From NCBI GenBank assembly GCA_007132635.1, contig SLOG01000441.1, forward strand, positions 1 through 5,950: a stretch of 5,950 bases of DNA, given 5' to 3'. This DNA is from Limnochordia bacterium. Its GTDB lineage: Bacteria > Bacillota > Limnochordia > Darwinibacteriales > SLO01. Every line of letters begins with the position of its first letter. The first letter of the stretch is position 1. Of this stretch, positions 1 to 5,124 are shown piece after piece. Under the pieces are notes generated by a model. The model was given only the letters and a program-made list of their open reading frames with translations, was not told where the DNA came from and ran no database searches. A program made the translations under genes and the position numbers.

Positions 1-194
1 CAAACGGAAGAGGGCACAATCTGCTTGGCCGCCGTCTCGATGGCCTGGGGGTCTAGCGGATCATAGCCGCTGACCGGCGTAATATCGCCGAACAGCCGCA
101 CTATGGGCGGTGCTCCCGGGATCAAGTGCAGATCCGAAGCTCCTTGGTCCACGGCAATCTGAAGCAGTTCGTGGAGGCTAGCGAGTGTTTTCAA
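1..194 (-). CDS. pilT: Type IV pilus retraction ATPase PilT, N-terminal fragment (runs off left edge)
   Basis: Translating the minus strand from 194 gives about 64 residues beginning (M)KTLASLHELLQIAVDQ. The hallmark PilT N-terminal segment GASDLHLIPGAPPIVRLFGDI-like follows at about residues 18-38 (ASDLHL, then G-x-PP-x-x-R-x-x-G-D). This PAS-like N-terminal domain precedes the RecA-type ATPase core, which lies beyond position 1. PilT is the cytoplasmic hexameric motor that depolymerises type IV pili and drives twitching. The start is TTG at 194-192. An in-frame TGA lies two codons upstream, no ATG or GTG fits nearby, and a GAGGAG Shine-Dalgarno at 210-205 sits 10 nt away. The gene overlaps the last 17 nt of pilB, so translation is probably coupled. 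The leading alternative is a PilU-like paralogue, which this fragment cannot exclude. Confidence 0.88.
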   Translation of the reverse strand, partial: MKTLASLHELLQIAVDQGASDLHLIPGAPPIVRLFGDITPVSGYDPLDPQAIETAAKQIVPSSV

Positions 195-1908
195 TGGGTG
201 TCAGCTCCTCATCCAAAGAATCGACGCTGTACACAGTCCGGATAACCTCTGCCGGTGTGGTCACGCCGTCCAGCATCTTCTGCACTGCGTTTCTCTGCAG
301 AGTCACCAACCCCCTTCGCAGAGCCATGTCTGTAAGCTCGCCTTCGCTGGCTCGGCGGTCAATAGCCTCCCGCAGCTCGCGGTTCAGCCGCACAACTTCC
401 TCGATGGCCGCTCGGCCCCGGTACCCGGTGTCGTTGCAGACCGGGCACCCCTTCCCCTCGTAGACGGTGTCGGGCACTGCCATGCCGACGGACTCAATCA
501 AACGAATCGCTAAGGGATCAGTCAAGGGCACCTGCTGGCGGCAGTCCCCGCAGACGCGGCGCACCAATCGCTGGGCGATTATGCCGATAACAGTCGAACT
601 GATCAAGAACGGTTCGACACCCATATCCAGAAGGCGCGTGATCGAGGCCACGGCACTGTTCGTGTGCAGGGTACTGAAAACCAGATGGCCCGTCAGCGCC
701 GAACGCACGGCGATCTCGGCTGTCTCCCGGTCGCGGATCTCCCCTACCATGATAACGTCGGGATCCTGCCGCAGGACGGTTCGCAGCCCACTGGCAAAGG
801 TCAGGTCCACTTTCGCATTGACCTGGACCTGCGTTATGCCTTCTAAGCGGTATTCCACAGGGTCTTCCACAGTAATGATGTTTCGCTCTGGGTCATTCAC
901 TTCCGATAAAAACGCGTACAAGCTCGTAGTCTTGCCGCTGCCTGTCGGCCCGGTGACCAAAATAAGCCCTTGACTCTGCTGCAGCATCGACTGGATCAGA
1001 TCCAGGCTGCGCAGGGAAAAACCGAAGTCTCGGATCCCCAATAAGCCCGCAGCCTTATTCAGGACACGAGCAACAATCTTCTCTCCATGCACCGTAGGCA
1101 GACTCGAGATGCGCATGTCCACCTCGGTGCCCTCTAGTTCCATTTGAATGCGCCCGTCCTGCGGCCGCCGTCTTTCGGTAATATCCAGACCGGACATAAT
1201 CTTGATACGAGATACGACGTCACTGCGAAGGCGCTTCGGCACCACCATAATATCCCGCAGCAGGCCATCGACACGAAAGCGGACGCGCAGGTCTTCCTCC
1301 CGGGGTTCGAAATGAATATCGCTGGCTGCCTCGCGAACAGCCTGCTGGAGAATCATATTGGCCAGACGCACCCCCGGGGCATCGCCCAGCATCTCCTCCA
1401 TCGCCAGGTCGTCTTCCCCGTCTGTTTCGTCTTCATACTCATCAAACACCTTGCGAGCCGAACTGGAAATGTCCCGAGTCCGCATGAACGCATGGTTGAT
1501 CTCGTCAGCCGTAGCGATGAGCGGTCGGATGGTCAGGCCAACCACTCGCTGGATCTCATCTATAATCATTATGTTCAGCGGGTCCGTCATCGCGACGACC
1601 AGCTGGTCGTCCTCTATATCGAGGGGAATGATCTGATGGCGCTTCAACAGCTCCTCCGGCACCAAATTGACCACCTGCGGCGACACATAGCGGCGGGAAA
1701 AATCAGCGCGCGGAACCCGCAGATGGTCCGAAAGAGCATCTGCGATAGCATCAGCCGAGATTATCCCGTGCGAAACCAACACTTCGCCCAATTTCTCTCC
1801 CGACGCGCGCTGCGCTTCTAAAGCCTGCTTCAGCTGTTCTTCTGACAGCAGTCCTCGCTCCTGCAGAATATCACCGAGACGTTTTCGCTGGGCCACAGAA
1901 ATCACCAT
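178..1908 (-). CDS. pilB: Type IV pilus assembly (extension) ATPase PilB with N-terminal MshEN c-di-GMP-binding motif
   Basis: A 576-residue GspE/PilB-family secretion ATPase that powers pilus polymerisation at the inner-membrane base. Using ATG at 1908, residues about 11-63 form a tandem MshEN motif: a 24-residue RLG-start unit, a 5-residue spacer RASGE, and a 24-residue KLG-start unit. The rest of the N-domain runs to about 145. The ATPase core has Walker A GPTGSGKT (320-327), Asp box ITVEDPVEY (345-353), Walker B DPDVIMVGEIRD (382-393) and His box GHLVFSTLHTN (407-417). A tetracysteine zinc site, C453/C456 and C488/C491 (CGDC and CPVC), is typical of PilB/GspE and absent from PilT. The ATG is preferred because AGGTGG lies 7 nt upstream. 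The open frame extends 14 codons further to a TTG at 1950 without a comparable site. GspE of a type II secretion system is the alternative, but the overlapping downstream pilT argues for pili. The leader carries a c-di-GMP riboswitch and terminator. Confidence 0.95.
   Translation of the reverse strand: MVISVAQRKRLGDILQERGLLSEEQLKQALEAQRASGEKLGEVLVSHGIISADAIADALSDHLRVPRADFSRRYVSPQVVNLVPEELLKRHQIIPLDIEDDQLVVAMTDPLNIMIIDEIQRVVGLTIRPLIATADEINHAFMRTRDISSSARKVFDEYEDETDGEDDLAMEEMLGDAPGVRLANMILQQAVREAASDIHFEPREEDLRVRFRVDGLLRDIMVVPKRLRSDVVSRIKIMSGLDITERRRPQDGRIQMELEGTEVDMRISSLPTVHGEKIVARVLNKAAGLLGIRDFGFSLRSLDLIQSMLQQSQGLILVTGPTGSGKTTSLYAFLSEVNDPERNIITVEDPVEYRLEGITQVQVNAKVDLTFASGLRTVLRQDPDVIMVGEIRDRETAEIAVRSALTGHLVFSTLHTNSAVASITRLLDMGVEPFLISSTVIGIIAQRLVRRVCGDCRQQVPLTDPLAIRLIESVGMAVPDTVYEGKGCPVCNDTGYRGRAAIEEVVRLNRELREAIDRRASEGELTDMALRRGLVTLQRNAVQKMLDGVTTPAEVIRTVYSVDSLDEELTPIENTR
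205..210 (-). promoter_or_regulatory. Shine-Dalgarno GAGGAG that fixes the TTG start of pilT
   Basis: GAGGAG on the minus strand inside the last codons of pilB, 10 nt before the TTG at 194. It decides the pilT start, because the same frame is closed by TGA immediately upstream and no other start codon lies between. Confidence 0.75.
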
Positions 1909-1915
1909 CCTTACG

Positions 1916-1921
1916 CCACCT
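1916..1921 (-). promoter_or_regulatory. Ribosome binding site of pilB (decides the start)
   Basis: AGGTGG on the minus strand, 7 nt before ATG 1908. It favours the ATG over the TTG at 1950, which would add 14 residues (ASVFEQRLLGGVR region) that do not resemble the conserved PilB N-terminus. Confidence 0.7.
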
Positions 1922-2050
1922 AAGAGGCGCTGCTCGAAGACGCTGGCCAATCACAGACAGCCAAGACCCGGCCCCCCCGCTGCAGAACGCAGTGGCAACC
2001 GAATTAGACTGCACTTGGATTCGTGCATCAGCATCATGAAGAAGCGGCAG

Positions 2051-2078
2051 AAAAATACCGATGTCGAGGGACATCGGT
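2051..2078 (-). terminator. Intrinsic terminator in the pilB leader (riboswitch expression platform)
   Basis: On the minus strand ACCGATGTC (2078-2070), loop CCTC (2069-2066) and GACATCGGT (2065-2057) form a perfect 9-bp stem with a 4-nt loop, followed by A and then five T (2055-2051). This is a standard rho-independent terminator reading toward pilB. No minus-strand gene lies between it and the divergent gene at 2408, so it is best explained as a transcription attenuator 18 nt downstream of the aptamer. A weaker competing hairpin, TGGTG (2091-2087) with CACCG (2079-2075), would sequester part of the terminator's 5' arm. Whether ligand turns expression on or off cannot be decided by inspection. 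Confidence 0.85.
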
Positions 2079-2096
2079 GTCTAACTCACCAGATCA

Positions 2097-2186
2097 TCCT
2101 TCGGCAGCTACACTACCATGGCCATAAGGCTGTAGGCTGTGGGCTTTGCGTCCCCAGCTTTCACTGGGTTTGCCTTTAGCGAAGAA
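2097..2186 (-). ncRNA. GEMM-I cyclic-di-GMP-I riboswitch aptamer upstream of pilB
   Basis: The minus strand carries the diagnostic conserved blocks of the GEMM-I class in order. First is AAAGGCAAACC (2177-2167). Next is P2, CCCAGT-GAAA-GCTGGG (2168-2153), with its GAAA tetraloop. Then GGGACGCAAAGCC (to about 2142). P3 (about 2140-2109) carries CCTAC and CATGG on opposite strands where the tetraloop-receptor side is expected. Last is AGCTGCCGAAG closing the structure. P1 is a 7-bp helix, TTCTTCG (2186-2180) with CGAAGGA (2103-2097), including one G-U pair. The nucleotide equivalent to Vc2 G20 is G (complement of 2173), which favours c-di-GMP over the 3',3'-cGAMP-selective variants that carry A there. 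The equivalent of A47 is the middle A of GCAAAG (complement of 2146). A terminator follows downstream, so this should control transcription of pilB-pilT. Confidence 0.93.
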
Positions 2187-2316
2187 GCATCCCGCATCTA
2201 GCGGTATCTGTTCCTATTCTTTACTTCGTCACGATCTCCTGCTGCTTTAAAAGAATTTTTTCACGGATTCCGCCGAACACCACATGTCACCCTTAGTAGC
2301 ACAAAGACATCGTTTT

Positions 2317-2325
2317 TGGTATACT
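2317..2325 (+). promoter_or_regulatory. Extended -10 promoter of the URO-D-like gene
   Basis: TGGTATACT: a TG dinucleotide one base before TATACT (five of six matches to TATAAT), the extended -10 arrangement. No good -35 hexamer is visible at 16-18 bp, which is usual for this promoter type. The predicted transcription start is near 2332, giving a leader of about 75 nt before the ATG at 2408. Confidence 0.55.
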
Positions 2326-2337
2326 GGTCCTGACCAG
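2324..2337. promoter_or_regulatory. Inverted repeat overlapping the -10/start point (candidate operator)
   Basis: CTGGTC-CT-GACCAG is a perfect 6-bp inverted repeat with a 2-bp spacer. It overlaps the last bases of the TATACT -10 element and the predicted start point, a position where a bound repressor would block RNA polymerase. The TGGT...ACCA core resembles sites of GntR/FadR-type regulators, but the regulator is not in the window and its identity is inference. Confidence 0.45.
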
Positions 2338-2407
2338 CACTCGCCCCAGCTGGCAGCGCCGCTGGCTGCTGCTAGACTCCCGAGTGGGTCAGGAAGGATA
2401 GTGCCCC

Positions 2408-3640
2408 ATGCCGGACCATGAGATAGCCGCCCTGCGAAATCTGGCCAAAGAGTTTGTGGAAACTGCCCACAAACCGGAACAAGACGAGCGCCGAGAACTG
2501 TGGCGCAGCCACAACAGCTTCGAATCTGTACGACCGCCAATATACATACGCGCCTTTGCTTTTTCGGAGTGGTTTGACGACAGCCAGCTAATCTGTACAG
2601 ATCCACTCCTCCGGTTTTACGAAACCTATTTCCATACGATGCGCTTTCGTGACGGTATCGGTGACGACTTCATCATCGAACCGTGGATAACGATTCCCGC
2701 TGTGTATGATCCGCCCGTGGAAGACCGCTGGGGTGTGCCCACCGCGCTCGGCGAAAAACCCCACGCGCGCGGTGCCGCCGCCTTCCGGCCCGAACTCCAG
2801 TCGGAAGACGATTTCCATCGCCTAACCCCTCCCCAGCACCGCATCAACGAAAAAGCGACCGAAGAGCGCGTGACCCGTGTCCACGACGCCATAGGCGATA
2901 TCGTCGAGATTCATGTCGATCGCGGACCGATGCTGACTATGTGGACTGGCGACATCTCCACCGATGTCGCGAAACTGCGTGGGCTCGAACAAGTCATGTG
3001 GGACGCCTACGACCGACCCGAGTGGCTCCATCGACTGCTCGGCTTTATGCGGGACAGCATACTGCGTGTCCAGACAGCTGCCGAACAGGCCGGGGATTTC
3101 TCCTTGGCCAACAGCCAAAACCAGGCCATGCCGTACGCACAGGAGCTCGCCGACCCCAAGCCCAATAGTCACGGAGCTCGCCGCCGCGAGATCTGGGGCT
3201 ATGTGGCTGCCCAGGAGTATACCGGGTTTGGTCCTGACATGTTTGACGACTTTCTGCTGCAGTACCAAGTACCGATCATCGAAGCTTACGGTCTCAGCGC
3301 CTACGGCTGCTGCGAAGACCTTACCCACAAAATCGAAAAACTGCGCCGGATTAAAAACCTCCGGCGCATAGCCGTGGCACCCGCTGCCGACGCCCAGCTG
3401 TGTGCCGAACAAATCGGCAGCGACTACATTCTGTCCTGGCGCCCCAACCCCTCGAGTATGATAGCGACCGGCCTGGACGAAGACTTTGTTCGCCGCCATC
3501 TGCAAGAGCACATCGCTTGCTTTCGACAGAACCAGTGCCAGTTTGACATCACGTTAAAAGACGTGGAAACCGTCAACCGGCAGCCAGACAATGTGCGGCG
3601 TTGGACTGCTATCGTCCGCGCTGCGTTGGAGAACTGTTAA
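2408..3640 (+). CDS. Uroporphyrinogen decarboxylase (URO-D)-fold protein of unknown substrate
   Basis: A 410-residue protein, apparently soluble with no signal peptide. It resembles the large uncharacterised URO-D-like group common in environmental bacteria rather than true HemE, which is shorter and has a different N-terminus. Supporting features are an aromatic N-terminal region (EPWITIPAVYDPP, about 91-103), DRGPMLTMWTGD (171-182), and SAYGCCEDL (297-305) with adjacent cysteines C301/C302. After these come I-x-NLRR-IAVAP (315-325), LSWRPNPSSM (342-351) and the C-terminal ITLKDVETV (381-389). In relatives of this fold used as methyltransferases (MtaA/CmuA type), Cys/His residues in the barrel bind zinc. 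The CC pair could do so here, but that is inference. The start is ATG 2408 with AGGAAGGA at 2391-2398 (9-nt spacing). The gene is monocistronic, with its own promoter and inverted repeat. It overlaps the convergent flavoprotein gene by 32 bp. Confidence 0.85.
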   Translation: MPDHEIAALRNLAKEFVETAHKPEQDERRELWRSHNSFESVRPPIYIRAFAFSEWFDDSQLICTDPLLRFYETYFHTMRFRDGIGDDFIIEPWITIPAVYDPPVEDRWGVPTALGEKPHARGAAAFRPELQSEDDFHRLTPPQHRINEKATEERVTRVHDAIGDIVEIHVDRGPMLTMWTGDISTDVAKLRGLEQVMWDAYDRPEWLHRLLGFMRDSILRVQTAAEQAGDFSLANSQNQAMPYAQELADPKPNSHGARRREIWGYVAAQEYTGFGPDMFDDFLLQYQVPIIEAYGLSAYGCCEDLTHKIEKLRRIKNLRRIAVAPAADAQLCAEQIGSDYILSWRPNPSSMIATGLDEDFVRRHLQEHIACFRQNQCQFDITLKDVETVNRQPDNVRRWTAIVRAALENC

Positions 3641-4190
3641 GGTTTTCGACGAGCCACACACCCGTCTGCCGAAGAACCTGGCGTTTAAGTTCCATATTTT
3701 GCCGGCGAACCGACACTTGGTCCACAATCCGAAATCCGCAGGTCTGTAGGATCCGTTCGAGACTGTACAGACAGCTGAACGAACCGCCGCCGCCGCCACC
3801 TGCCACCGCGATTCCCACACATGGTTTATCCACCAGCGGATTACTATCAGCGCGGTTGACAGCGACGCGGCGAACGCGATCTAGCAGCGCCTTCATACTT
3901 TCACTGAGATCGCCAAAGTACACGGGTGTGGCAACCACCACTAGGTCTGCGTCGCTCATCGCCTCCATCAAAGGAGCCAGGTCGTCGTCAATCACGCAGC
4001 TGTCGCCGCGGCGGCAGAGCCCCCAACCATCATCATCACACTGACGACAGCGCTCGAGTTGTTTTTGCGGCAGGTAGACTGCATCCACTGTCGCGCCGGC
4101 ACTGCGGCAGCCATCAGCCAAGGCCTCAGCCGCCGTCGCAGTCTGGCCGTCGGGATTGCGTGAACCAAGAATCATCAACACGTTAGACAT
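3609..4190 (-). CDS. NAD(P)H-dependent FMN reductase-like flavoprotein with a four-cysteine cluster
   Basis: A 193-residue flavodoxin-fold protein (FMN_red/iron-sulfur flavoprotein-like). GSRNPDGQT (9-17) is the FMN phosphate-binding loop after the first beta strand. ATPVYFGDLSESMKALLDR (87-105) matches the second FMN-contacting segment with conserved P-x-Y and DR. A glycine run (131-136) precedes S-x-x-C-LYSLERIL. Between the two FMN elements lie C48, C51, C59 and C65 (spacing C-x2-C-x7-C-x5-C), in the place where iron-sulfur flavoproteins carry their cluster ligands. A 4Fe-4S or zinc site is therefore possible but unproven. The likely role is electron transfer or reduction of quinones, azo or nitro compounds; the substrate is not evident. 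The start at 4190 is preceded by purine-rich GGGGGA (4201-4196) and AGGAG (4208-4204). The gene has its own sigma-70-type promoter at 4388-4360 and converges on the URO-D-like gene with a 32-bp overlap. Confidence 0.87.
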   Translation of the reverse strand: MSNVLMILGSRNPDGQTATAAEALADGCRSAGATVDAVYLPQKQLERCRQCDDDGWGLCRRGDSCVIDDDLAPLMEAMSDADLVVVATPVYFGDLSESMKALLDRVRRVAVNRADSNPLVDKPCVGIAVAGGGGGGSFSCLYSLERILQTCGFRIVDQVSVRRQNMELKRQVLRQTGVWLVENLNSSPTQRGR

Positions 4191-4297
4191 AGAAATCCCC
4201 CTTCTCCTCTAACCTTCCAGCACGAACGCCCTAGCTCCTGCTCGGCCCCTCGCCTCCAGAGTCAGCCACGCTTTTTTGCTAAAAAAAAACACAACGA

Positions 4298-4321
4298 CCC
4301 CATAACCCAATGGTTATAAGG
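4298..4321 (-). other. Leader hairpin of the flavoprotein mRNA
   Basis: In minus-strand RNA, CCUUAUAACC and GGUUAUGGGG pair over 10 positions (two are G-U) around the loop AUUG. A run of nine U begins 8 nt further on (4289-4281). The gap is longer than in a classical terminator, so this may be a weak attenuator or simply a structured 5' UTR. I could not match it to a known riboswitch class. Confidence 0.4.
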
Positions 4322-4359
4322 CCGCCATGACACAAAAAATCTTTCTTTTGCTCAATTTC

Positions 4360-4388
4360 AGTATACTAACCAGGAAGTCATCTGTCAA
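4360..4388 (-). promoter_or_regulatory. Sigma-70-type promoter of the flavoprotein gene
   Basis: Minus strand TTGACA (4388-4383, perfect consensus), a 17-bp spacer, then TATACT (4365-4360, five of six). The predicted start is near 4353, about 160 nt before the ATG at 4190. It lies downstream of the ABC permease stop, so the flavoprotein gene is its own transcription unit even if there is read-through from the transporter. Confidence 0.75.
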
Positions 4389-4392
4389 CAGA
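4381..4392. promoter_or_regulatory. Inverted repeat covering the -35 box (candidate operator)
   Basis: TCTGT-CA-ACAGA (plus strand) is a perfect 5-bp inverted repeat with a 2-bp centre, and it contains the whole TTGACA -35 hexamer of the flavoprotein promoter. Its position suggests a repressor site, but a 5-bp arm is short and part of the symmetry is contributed by the promoter sequence itself. Confidence 0.35.
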
Positions 4393-4446
4393 AATAAGCG
4401 CATATACCTGGACTGCTTCGGCGAGTGCTTGCAAGCCGGAGGCAAT

Positions 4447-5124
4447 TTAACCCTCCCGTTCCATCTGAAATCCAGGTATACGGACGCGGGCTTCGATCAA
4501 GTCGACGATCTTGGCAAGGATGGAAAGGACAATTACATAAACAACGCCGACCCAAAACAGTGTCTCCATGGGCCGAAACGTCCGCGTTATGATCATCTGG
4601 CCTTGGGCCATCAGCTCAGGGACAGCAATGACGAAGGCTACAGACGTATACTTAACCATGTATACCATCTCATTCGACCATGGTGGTATCACAATGCGCA
4701 AGGCCTGCGGCAGGACTACGTAAATGATTGCCTGGAATTGAGACATGCCAATCGCTCGCGCTGCCGCTAGCTGACCGTCACTGATAGAAAGAATGGCACC
4801 CCGAAAGTACTCGGCTTGGTAAGCACTGCTGTTGATGGCCAGCGCAATGATCGCCGCCGGCACACGATGAATCACGATCCCGATTTCGGGCAATCCAAAG
4901 TACACGATAAGGAGCTGCACCACCATAGGAGTTCCTCGGACGACTTCAATATATCCCGTCGCCAATAGACCTAGGAGTCTACCGCCATATGTCTTGGCGA
5001 GCGCCAAAGGCAAACCCACGGCCAGACCGAGAAATAAGGACCCTGCACTCAGGTACAAGGACATCTTCAGCCCCTCAAGCAGCGCCGGCCAGATTTCCAC
5101 AAGGAAACTAAGCTGATCACTCAT
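4447..5124 (-). CDS. Polar amino-acid ABC transporter permease (His/Glu/Gln/Arg/opine family)
   Basis: A 225-residue inner-membrane protein of the usual length for this family. Hydrophobic segments lie at about residues 15-42, 51-78, 86-104, 160-175 and 187-210, consistent with five helices. VVRGTPMVVQLLIVYFGLP (61-79) is a family signature. The cytoplasmic EAA loop is at about 116-141 (DGQLAAARAIGMSQ ... VLPQA) and docks on the ATPase. The eponymous Glu of GQ-x-EAA is Ala here. The ATG at 5124 is chosen because it overlaps the ATPase stop in ATGAGTGA and has AAGGA 8 nt upstream (5137-5133). Longer readings back to 5307 lie wholly within the ATPase gene and encode an unrelated polar stretch. 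It forms a homodimer or heterodimer with a second permease; no second permease is in the window. Substrate specificity cannot be read from the sequence. Confidence 0.92.
   Translation of the reverse strand: MSDQLSFLVEIWPALLEGLKMSLYLSAGSLFLGLAVGLPLALAKTYGGRLLGLLATGYIEVVRGTPMVVQLLIVYFGLPEIGIVIHRVPAAIIALAINSSAYQAEYFRGAILSISDGQLAAARAIGMSQFQAIIYVVLPQALRIVIPPWSNEMVYMVKYTSVAFVIAVPELMAQGQMIITRTFRPMETLFWVGVVYVIVLSILAKIVDLIEARVRIPGFQMEREG

Larger units (their letters stand above)
1909..2407. other. Non-coding divergent region between pilB and the URO-D-like gene
   Basis: About 500 bp with no credible gene. On the minus strand it holds, in transcription order, the GEMM riboswitch aptamer (2186-2097), an intrinsic terminator (2078-2051) and about 140 nt of post-terminator leader. 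That leader includes a small hairpin (TGCAC/GTGCA, 2010-2027) and a run of seven G (minus strand, about 1972-1978). On the plus strand it holds the promoter and inverted repeat of the URO-D-like gene. I could not find a convincing -35/-10 pair or a sigma-54 motif for the pilB transcript upstream of the aptamer. That promoter is expected at about 2195-2330 on the minus strand. Confidence 0.7.
4191..4446 (-). other. Intergenic region/leader of the flavoprotein gene
   Basis: No gene is seen on either strand that is not a shadow. The distal part holds the promoter (4360-4388). The transcribed leader of about 160 nt contains a 10-bp hairpin, CCTTATAACC (4321-4312) / GGTTATGGGG (4307-4298) with loop ATTG and two to three G-U pairs. 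It also has a run of nine T (4289-4281) followed by AGC and six A (4276-4271), which can fold on itself. There is no convincing intrinsic terminator directly after the permease stop at 4447. The imperfect CTCCGGC/GCCGAAG hairpin there (4441-4416) has no T tract. Confidence 0.6.

Noticed and set aside
1144..1821. 225-codon open frame on the plus strand inside pilB
   Set aside because: Exactly antisense to a clear PilB ATPase; composition and sequence resemble no family and it has no good ribosome site.
1871..2074. 67-codon minus-strand frame upstream of pilB as a leader peptide
   Set aside because: Its ATG lies inside the terminator stem, it has no ribosome site, and it overlaps the start of pilB in another frame.
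2195..2300. Possible promoter hexamers for the pilB transcript (for example GTGACG, AAGAAT, GATACC on the minus strand)
   Set aside because: No pair has acceptable matches at 16-18 bp spacing and no sigma-54 GG-N10-GC motif was found, so no site is claimed.
2247..2606. 119-codon minus-strand frame across the divergent promoter region
   Set aside because: Covers the start and promoter of the URO-D-like gene, has cysteine-rich low-complexity composition and no family resemblance.
2822..3511. 229-codon open frame on the minus strand inside the URO-D-like gene
   Set aside because: Shadow of the conserved plus-strand coding region; no recognisable domain.
4290..4330. tRNA-like stretch (CATAACCCAATGGTTATAAGG resembles a D-arm)
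   Set aside because: No anticodon arm, TTCGA loop or matching acceptor stem follows on either strand; better explained as a simple hairpin.
4327..4770. Plus-strand open frame starting in the intergenic region and running into the permease
   Set aside because: Most of it is antisense to the permease; it lacks a ribosome site and family resemblance, and its first codons are part of the flavoprotein leader on the other strand.
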